Below, one piece after another: positions 58,402-64,000 of a stretch of 64,000 bases of DNA. Each line of letters begins with the position of its first letter. Position 1 is the first letter of the stretch. Source of the stretch: Morchella semilibera (Eukaryota; Ascomycota; Pezizomycetes; Pezizales; Morchellaceae); NCBI GenBank assembly GCA_009192285.1, contig CM018603.1, positions 4,084,588-4,148,587 on the forward strand, read 5' to 3'. The position numbers and the translations under genes are program-made. The notes beneath the pieces were generated by a model that searched no databases, was not told the origin of the DNA, and worked only from the letters and a program-made list of their open reading frames with translations.

Positions 58402-61400
58402 CTAAAATAGGCATGTGCGTTTCCGAGTTATATAAAAACGGTCCTTGTTTTTGACAAGTCCGACTAACTCTTCTATTTTATCGGCAGCGATTACCACTCT
58501 AACCCCCGAGCCTGTTTTATATATGAGTCTATCGTGACGGCGGACCGTGTGCTGTTGTATATATGCTAAATTCAACGTCCTGTCATCAATATCCACAGTG
58601 AAAAAATACAATACCTCTCCGAAAGCATTCCGTTCTATGTCATCCGGGACTCGGGTCGTGTATAATACGTTTGATGAGCTTCTGGTGGAGTTGCTTCTCT
58701 TCATTCTAAGTGATACAACCCTAATTATCTCATCTCCATCGGGGTCGGGGGTCTCGGGATCCGGTTTTCGCATATATGAGGCCCAAGTTGTACATGTACT
58801 AGGAACTTGTTCAAAGTCATCGAATATATAGCTGTTTATTTCAAGAGCTTCCCCATCATGGCTTTGTAAGAAGTCCCTAAGCGCACGTCTCTCCCATGCA
58901 TTAAGTGTCTTTGGCCTCGATGGTTTCTCAAATCGTTCCTTGGATAAATGTATCCGTGGTTTTTGGGGGCCTGATGCTACTTCCTGGAGCCGCTCCGTGA
59001 ACAATTGGTGTAGTAATAGGTTTCCATCCTCGTCTTCATACTCATTTGACTGCTCTGCAAGTGTGTTTGCGGGCATCACGTATGGTAGGTGGTTCCGCCT
59101 CTCGTTGAGACACATGGTGACTGCCATGTTGCGGTTTGCTTGTACTCTGGATTTAGCAGTCCATGCGATCATCCCACATACCCTCTCCATAGCCCACTGC
59201 GAATATACGTACATAGGCCCGGCCCAGCGGATTCCGTGTATTACATGCAGGATCTGATGGAAAACTGGAAGACAGGCAGGTAGTCGCTCCCACAAACCCC
59301 GGTAATATGTCTCTTCATAATAACCGACGAACCGTCTGAGTCGGCCACCGATCACATCCAGGTCATTTTCGGATATCTGATAATCGCAGCAAAGGTTTAT
59401 GGCGTCAATTAAATTCAATACCTCGTCGTAGTCTTGTTTTGGAAGGCGGTCTATGAGATATATAGGCGCCAACAGGAGTGTGAACGTCTTCCATTCAGCC
59501 GCTTTGAGATGATGGCAGTGTTCTGCAAAATTTCTTATCGTGTCTCCGAATGACGCTGGGAAGAATGCCGCACTGTCCGCCATATCTGATCCTATCTGCA
59601 TCCAATCCTCCGGAGATATATTGTATGGCTCTGTTGTCCTGATAAACTTCTTCTGTGGAGCGGATTCTCCCGGTTCGTTTGAAACAATACCAATGCCGCC
59701 GCCTCTCCCAACGCCGCGTGCTCTCCCACGATTTCTGCCGCGCTGCCCACGTCTAGCCCGATTCGACAAACCTCCTCTTGGGCCCCCTGGGTATTCGCTA
59801 TCGCCACATGTGTCGTCATTCTCCTCCGCGTGGTTCCTCTGTCTGGTTGCTTCGTCAATACAAACGGTCATTCTATCTGAGAAGAACCTTCCGCGCCAGT
59901 GTTCAACTAGATCTGGGATGACGTTCTCCCACCATAAATGCATTGCATCAGGAGGAAAGCTTCGAGGGATATCTATAGACAGCAGCTCGGAAAGAAAACA
60001 TGGCCCCCGTATACCATATTTTTTTGCACATTTGTCATCCCCAGTCCTGACAATATGATCTGCGATTTTACGCGAATCTTCATCCTTTCGCATTGGTAGG
60101 TTGGCAGCATCGTATGCCCTCCAATGTGCTCGATCGGGTATTGAGACGTTAGCGGGAGGATTTGTAGGTGGTTTTAACGGACAATAGATACTACGATTAT
60201 GTACCCCTTAGCATAGCAGTATGGGCAATAGCTAGTTCCGCGATTACCTATATTATATAATTATGTGTTAGTGGTGACTGTACATGTGTCAATCCAAGCA
60301 GCGCAATTATAAAGGAAATATACACATACGGACCTTTAAAGTTCATCACTTTCTCTCTTCCAGGCATATCAGCTGCGACTACACATATATGTGCTTTCAA
60401 TATAAAGTTCCTCTTCCGCGAACCATTCCATGATTCAATACCCTGTTGGAGTTGCTGGAATTCCCGAATAATCGGAAAGAGAAAAGATTCTAAATCCTTC
60501 GGGTTATTTGGCCCTGGTATGAACCCGATCAACAGTAGATTTCGCCTCTTGAATCTGATACCCGGCGGAAGATTTAAATTTACCTATACGTTATATTAAT
60601 TATTAGATTTATGCATGCATCATTGTTTTGAGGCTCTTAAACTAACCAATAGCAAGGGCCAAATATTAAAAGCGCGGCGGCTCTTGAAAACTTTTACACC
60701 ATCTGTGCTAAGCATGAAACCAAGATCGGTATCTGCCTCAAATAATCCCTTTTGTCGCAGGTCTTGGAATAAATCACTAGACCAAAAATCTGTCCGTAAA
60801 CCATCTAAACGGTCTCTTTCCGCATGATATCTATAGCTGACCATCATTTCCGCTCTTTCCGAATTCGAATACCACAATTTCGCACGGTGAATGACAGGGA
60901 TAATACTATATGTAGCATATGGAATCTTGTCACCACTCGGCTTCCAACGGGGATGTTGACAATGGAGGCAACTGTCTAAATCTGGATACATCGCATATGA
61001 CATATGGGAACCAGGGCAACAATCGTATATGACTTCCTTAACCCCTGTTTTCGATTCAATCCGTCGTCTGACTGTCCTATAATCCAAGACTTGCGGTATT
61101 GAGACAGTATTGATAAGTTTTTTGGTGTATTGTGCTGCCGCGCGGGAAACCTGACATGTGAGATTTATATCGTGAAGAGCATAAGAAAGCATCTCCGAGT
61201 CTGTGGGTTGTGATGCATACGGATTTTCGTAATCAAAATCTGACAGATCGGAGTTTTCTTGGTCATCATTTTCCGGAATCTGGCCATCACCGCCACTAAT
61301 TACCGAGTTGTAGCGAATAGATGCGAGCTCATCATCACTTTCCGTTTCATCGACATCATCCCCGAAACTTACATCGGCAAACCCCCTACTCATTTGTCCC

Positions 61401-62289
61401 ACTTGATCAGTATCGGAAGATTCAGAGTATTGATCTTCATCCAATGTGGGCATCAGATCGACAGAACTAGTATATCCATCACTCGATGAGAGTAGGTTAT
61501 CGGTCTCCCCCGTGTCGAATTGCGGCTGTCCCATGGCGTCGGCATCATGATCAGTAATATCGAGTCCTGGGGTTGTATGTGTCGGGACATCGTTGCTACT
61601 GTTTGATCCAACCTCGCTGATAATGGGATCGTGTGCATGTGCGGGGGTGTGTGGAGTGGGGATGTGTGGATTATCGACTCCCTGCCTATCATGATGCTGG
61701 ATATTGGGTACGTCATGTTTGTTGCCACTATCGTGCTCGAGCTCCAGCTCATCCTCGGCCGAGAGTTCATCTTCCCCTCCGCTTGGAAGCTCAACCGCCC
61801 TTAGATTACCCTCTTCATCATCATACTCTCCTCCGCTCGGAAGCTCAACAGCCATCATACCCCTTCATCCAATTCTCCTTCACTCGAAAACCCAACATCC
61901 ATCATATCTTCCTCTTCATCCAAGAGCGGGGGTTCATCGGCTAAGTAGTCCTCTTCATGTCCACCCAATTCCCTTTCACCGGGGATTACAGGGAGCTCAA
62001 CCGCCATTAGATCAACTTCTTCATCCTGTTCCAACTCTCCACCAGATTCCCCTCCACTCTGAAACTCAACCGCCATCGGATGCTCCAACTCGTCATCAAC
62101 AAGACTTCTTACCTCAACTTGCAGAGGAACAGGGCGACGAATACCCGGTTGAGTGGCTGTGCGAATGTCGGTTGCCTGAAGAGCGAGATGGCGCCGCCAA
62201 TCAACATCATTTTTGACAACATGAGGTCGTCCTGAGAACATAGAGCAATGGCAAGTGCGCGGGCGGAAGAATCGCTGGCTTTGGCTCAT
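58402..62289 (-). CDS. Tnp2 transposase (CACTA/EnSpm DDE transposase)
   Basis: Exons 62289-60647, 60583-60334 and 60247-58402. The N-terminus has an acidic region with diverged repeats of MAVELPSGGE. The Tnp2 domain begins near YDCCPGSHMSYAMYPDLDSC. Key blocks: GFMLSTDGVKVFKSRRAFNIWPLLLV, then across intron 1 NLNLPPGIRFKRRNLLLIGF and IPGPNNPKD, AADMPGREKVMNFKG, CPYCYAKG, SFPPDAMHLWWENVIPDLVEH, and SQWAMERVCGMI (likely catalytic Glu). A Gly/Arg-rich insert (RGRNRGRARGVGRGGGIG) follows the SFPPDAMH block. As given, the frame slips by one base at a four-G run at 61860-61863 and again at 60204-60207. One extra G at each restores the family reading. A 50-nt intron at the first place and an 88-nt intron at the second are less likely alternatives. 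Confidence 0.8.
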
Positions 62290-62618
62290 TATGAACAGAG
62301 GGGTAGTGGTTGGGATGTATGTGAAATGCCAGAGTCGAGGTCGTATCGCTGAATTTGAATGTAAGTATAGAGATTTGTGCGGGTGACTCATGCATGTTAC
62401 ATGTTGCATGTTGCATGCGCGCATGTACATGTGCTACAGATGCAGGTACACTGCGCGGAATAAACCTAACCCTGAGTGCTAGCTTAGCTAGCTAACTACC
62501 ATAAACTACTTAAGTACTCCTAACGTATAACTTCATCCCAAATACAACCCACTCCATCACAACACAACCCAAGACAAGCATCGATCATCCGTAGCACTCC
62601 ATTATCATCAAATTCATC
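62290..62618. promoter_or_regulatory. Divergent promoter region of the CACTA element
   Basis: Separates the minus-strand transposase from a possible plus-strand gene. It contains tandem ATGTTGCATGTTGCATG units at 62400-62417 and a GCTAGCTTAGCTAGC palindrome near 62480. No specific factor site is assigned. Confidence 0.35.
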
Positions 62619-62984
62619 ATGGAGAGCGTCCCGACTAGGGGACATGTACGTATTGTCTGTACGTATCTCTAATAAAAACATGATACTTTAATTCTACGAT
62701 AAAATGTGGAACAAAACTAACAAATACCCATCACGATCTAGACATCGGAGAATCGCTACCATACGGATGCAGACCCCGTGTTGGAATTCGCTACTGGATT
62801 GTTAGATCTTGGTCCACCGAAACAATCCCCACAATCGGGGCCCAGCTTAGAAGACGCTACACTAACACCTCTCCTCGCTGCGGTTGGATCAGGCGTCGCG
62901 ACAACGAAGAAATCATGCACCACTTGCGCAATGGAAGAAGGGTTCGGGGGGTTGTTACTCAGACAGAGCCTTTCTGGTGGATGA
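62619..62984 (+). CDS. Possible small spliced gene of the CACTA element
   Basis: ATG at 62619, exon 1 to 62645, a 96-nt intron (GTACGT...GATCTAG), exon 2 62742-62984, in frame to a stop. The product is 89 residues, starting MESVPTRGH and containing SGVATTKKSCTTCAMEEGFGG. No domain is recognised; the CTTC pair could bind a metal. It would be transcribed away from the transposase. The opposite strand is also open across part of it, so the call is tentative. Confidence 0.4.
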
Positions 62985-63551
62985 ACGTTCAATGTTATTG
63001 GGGGGAGATGGATTGGGAGGTATACGACGAGACTGACAAAGAATAATGTCCTGTACTGGCTACTCCGGCCCTGATAACCCCATATATACACATGTGCACA
63101 CTTACTGTATCTTGGAGGACAGCTTAAACCATTAAAATGAATTCAAGCAATGGTACACACCAGGATAGCTAACTAGTTTGCAACCTGTTTCAATTAACGC
63201 CAGGTTCCGGGAATTATTCAGTGCCGAGAAAAACGCCGAGAAAAACGCCGAGAAAAATGTTTCGAAACGCCCTCCCGGCGGCGCCTGCCGCGGGGCCTCA
63301 CTCCATCGCGAGCAAGCTCGCAATGAAGCTCGTGGCCGTTATGTGTTCTCCATCTGGACGTGTTGCGGAGCGGTTTTTACTATACGATGTACATATAATT
63401 ATATCATAACTTCACCCTCATCCACAAGAAATTTCACATATAAAAGTTTCGAAACAAATTCACAAAACTCGCCTTAATTATTTAGAATTTAATAATTAAT
63501 TAATTAAATTAATATGATTTTTAAATTTTGCATTTTGCGTGAACCAATTAT
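62985..63551. other. CACTA interior without a clear gene
   Basis: Holds three tandem copies of GCCGAGAAAAAC at about 63223-63258, a GC-rich block to 63350, then very AT-rich sequence leading into the right subterminal array. Confidence 0.45.
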
Positions 63552-63925
63552 TCGAGGTTTAACTAAACGCCTTTGTGGTGTAACTAAACCACTGCCTATG
63601 CTAGCTAGCGAAAGACTGGTGGTTTAACTAAACCACGCGTGGTATTTATTTTTTTGGTGTGGGGTGTAACTAAACCACTCGTGGTTTATTCAAACCACAC
63701 TTAGGTTACGGCAGTTTTCGGAGGGGTGTAACTAAACCACTCTCGGTTTAGCGAGGAAATACCAAGTGTTTACTTAAACCACAAGGTGGTGTAACTAAAC
63801 CACCCCGGTTGCGACCGGGGCCACCCAGTAGTTTAACTAAACCATGACCGGGTGACAGGGGTTTACCTAAACCACGACTAAACCACTAAATGGTTTAAAA
63901 GTAAACCACTCGGGTGCGGGTCATG
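63552..63925. repeat. Right subterminal repeat array
   Basis: A dozen or so full or half copies of GTGGTTTAACTAAACCAC, some with a GTGTAACTAAACCAC variant. They match the left array in unit and layout. Confidence 0.85.
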
Positions 63926-63954
63926 AACCACAGGGTTTGGTGTGCACGCTAGCG
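63924..63954. repeat. Right terminus of the CACTA-type element
   Basis: Ends GGTGTGCACGCTAGCG, followed by the ATT duplication. Only the outer nine or so bases match the left end exactly; the next blocks match with gaps. Confidence 0.7.
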
Positions 63955-63957
63955 ATT

Positions 63958-64000
63958 TAATCAAATATCTACGGTACTGATCCCGCCCACCGAAGTATTA
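63958..64000. other. Flanking host DNA
   Basis: 43 bases outside the CACTA element. Nothing recognised. Confidence 0.4.

Larger units (their letters stand above)
49087..63954 (-). mobile_element. CACTA-type (Tnp2) DNA transposon, about 14.9 kb, with gypsy insertion
   Basis: Both ends carry the palindrome CGCTAGCG followed inward by related sequence (left CGCTAGCGTCGTTTGCACC; right, read inward, CGCTAGCGTGCACACCAAA). ATT lies immediately outside each end (49084-49086 and 63955-63957), a 3-bp duplication as CACTA elements make. Next to each end is an array of GTGGTTTAACTAAACCAC-like units. The interior encodes a Tnp2 transposase, an AT-hook protein and perhaps a third small protein. Without the inserted gypsy element it is about 8.9 kb. 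The termini read CGCTAG rather than the usual CACTA, so it is a divergent lineage. Confidence 0.85.

Noticed and set aside
61811-61860. A 50-nt intron in the Tnp2 N-terminal region
   Set aside because: It would remove a MAVELPSGGE repeat that matches its neighbours, has no branch site, and a single missing G explains the slip better.

Overview
The window looks like a gene-poor, transposon-rich stretch of a filamentous ascomycete genome, most likely Pezizomycetes-like (truffle/morel relatives). Reasons: short introns (about 50-60 nt) with GT...CTAAC...AG signals, a NACHT-ankyrin STAND protein with near-identical repeats, a HeLo-domain protein, Ty3/gypsy chromoviruses with 5-bp target duplications, and fungal-only protein families. 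No rRNA, CRISPR or confident tRNA gene was seen.

Layout. 1-1069: decayed Tc1/mariner copy cut by the window edge. 1127-10928: decayed piggyBac element with inverted ends, holding a probable old LTR (1397-2554) and an old broken gypsy element (3087-9730, target duplication CAAGG), which itself holds a solo LTR (7876-8372, CCTCC). 12508-17669 (-): multi-exon NACHT protein with 18 ankyrin repeats. 17829-21500: small inverted-repeat elements. 21633-23012 (+): fungus-specific protein of unknown role. 26441-28081 (+): HeLo domain fused to a pseudokinase. 31936-33090 (+): multipass membrane protein. 35325-37544 (-): intact four-exon Ginger-type integrase with a CXC domain. 40801-41166: retroposed segment with a 15-bp target duplication. 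41953-42338 (-): spliced cysteine-rich secreted protein. 47685-48505 (+): IFI6/IFI27 (ISG12)-like protein.

49087-63954 is one element of nearly 15 kb: a CACTA-type (Tnp2) DNA transposon with palindromic CGCTAGCG termini, a 3-bp ATT duplication and subterminal arrays of the palindrome GTGGTTTAACTAAACCAC at both ends. It carries a Tnp2 transposase (-), an AT-hook protein (-), and a possible small divergent gene (+). A young, whole-looking gypsy element (50448-56452, target duplication GTACT, LTRs identical by eye) sits inside a 60-nt intron of the AT-hook gene, so the host transposon's gene may still splice normally.

The NACHT-ankyrin, HeLo-pseudokinase and ISG12-like genes are each kin of cell-death or immune proteins, so the left two thirds may be a loosely packed self/non-self or immune neighbourhood (inference). 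Three reading frames each need exactly one extra G in a G run, which suggests homopolymer undercalling in the assembly.
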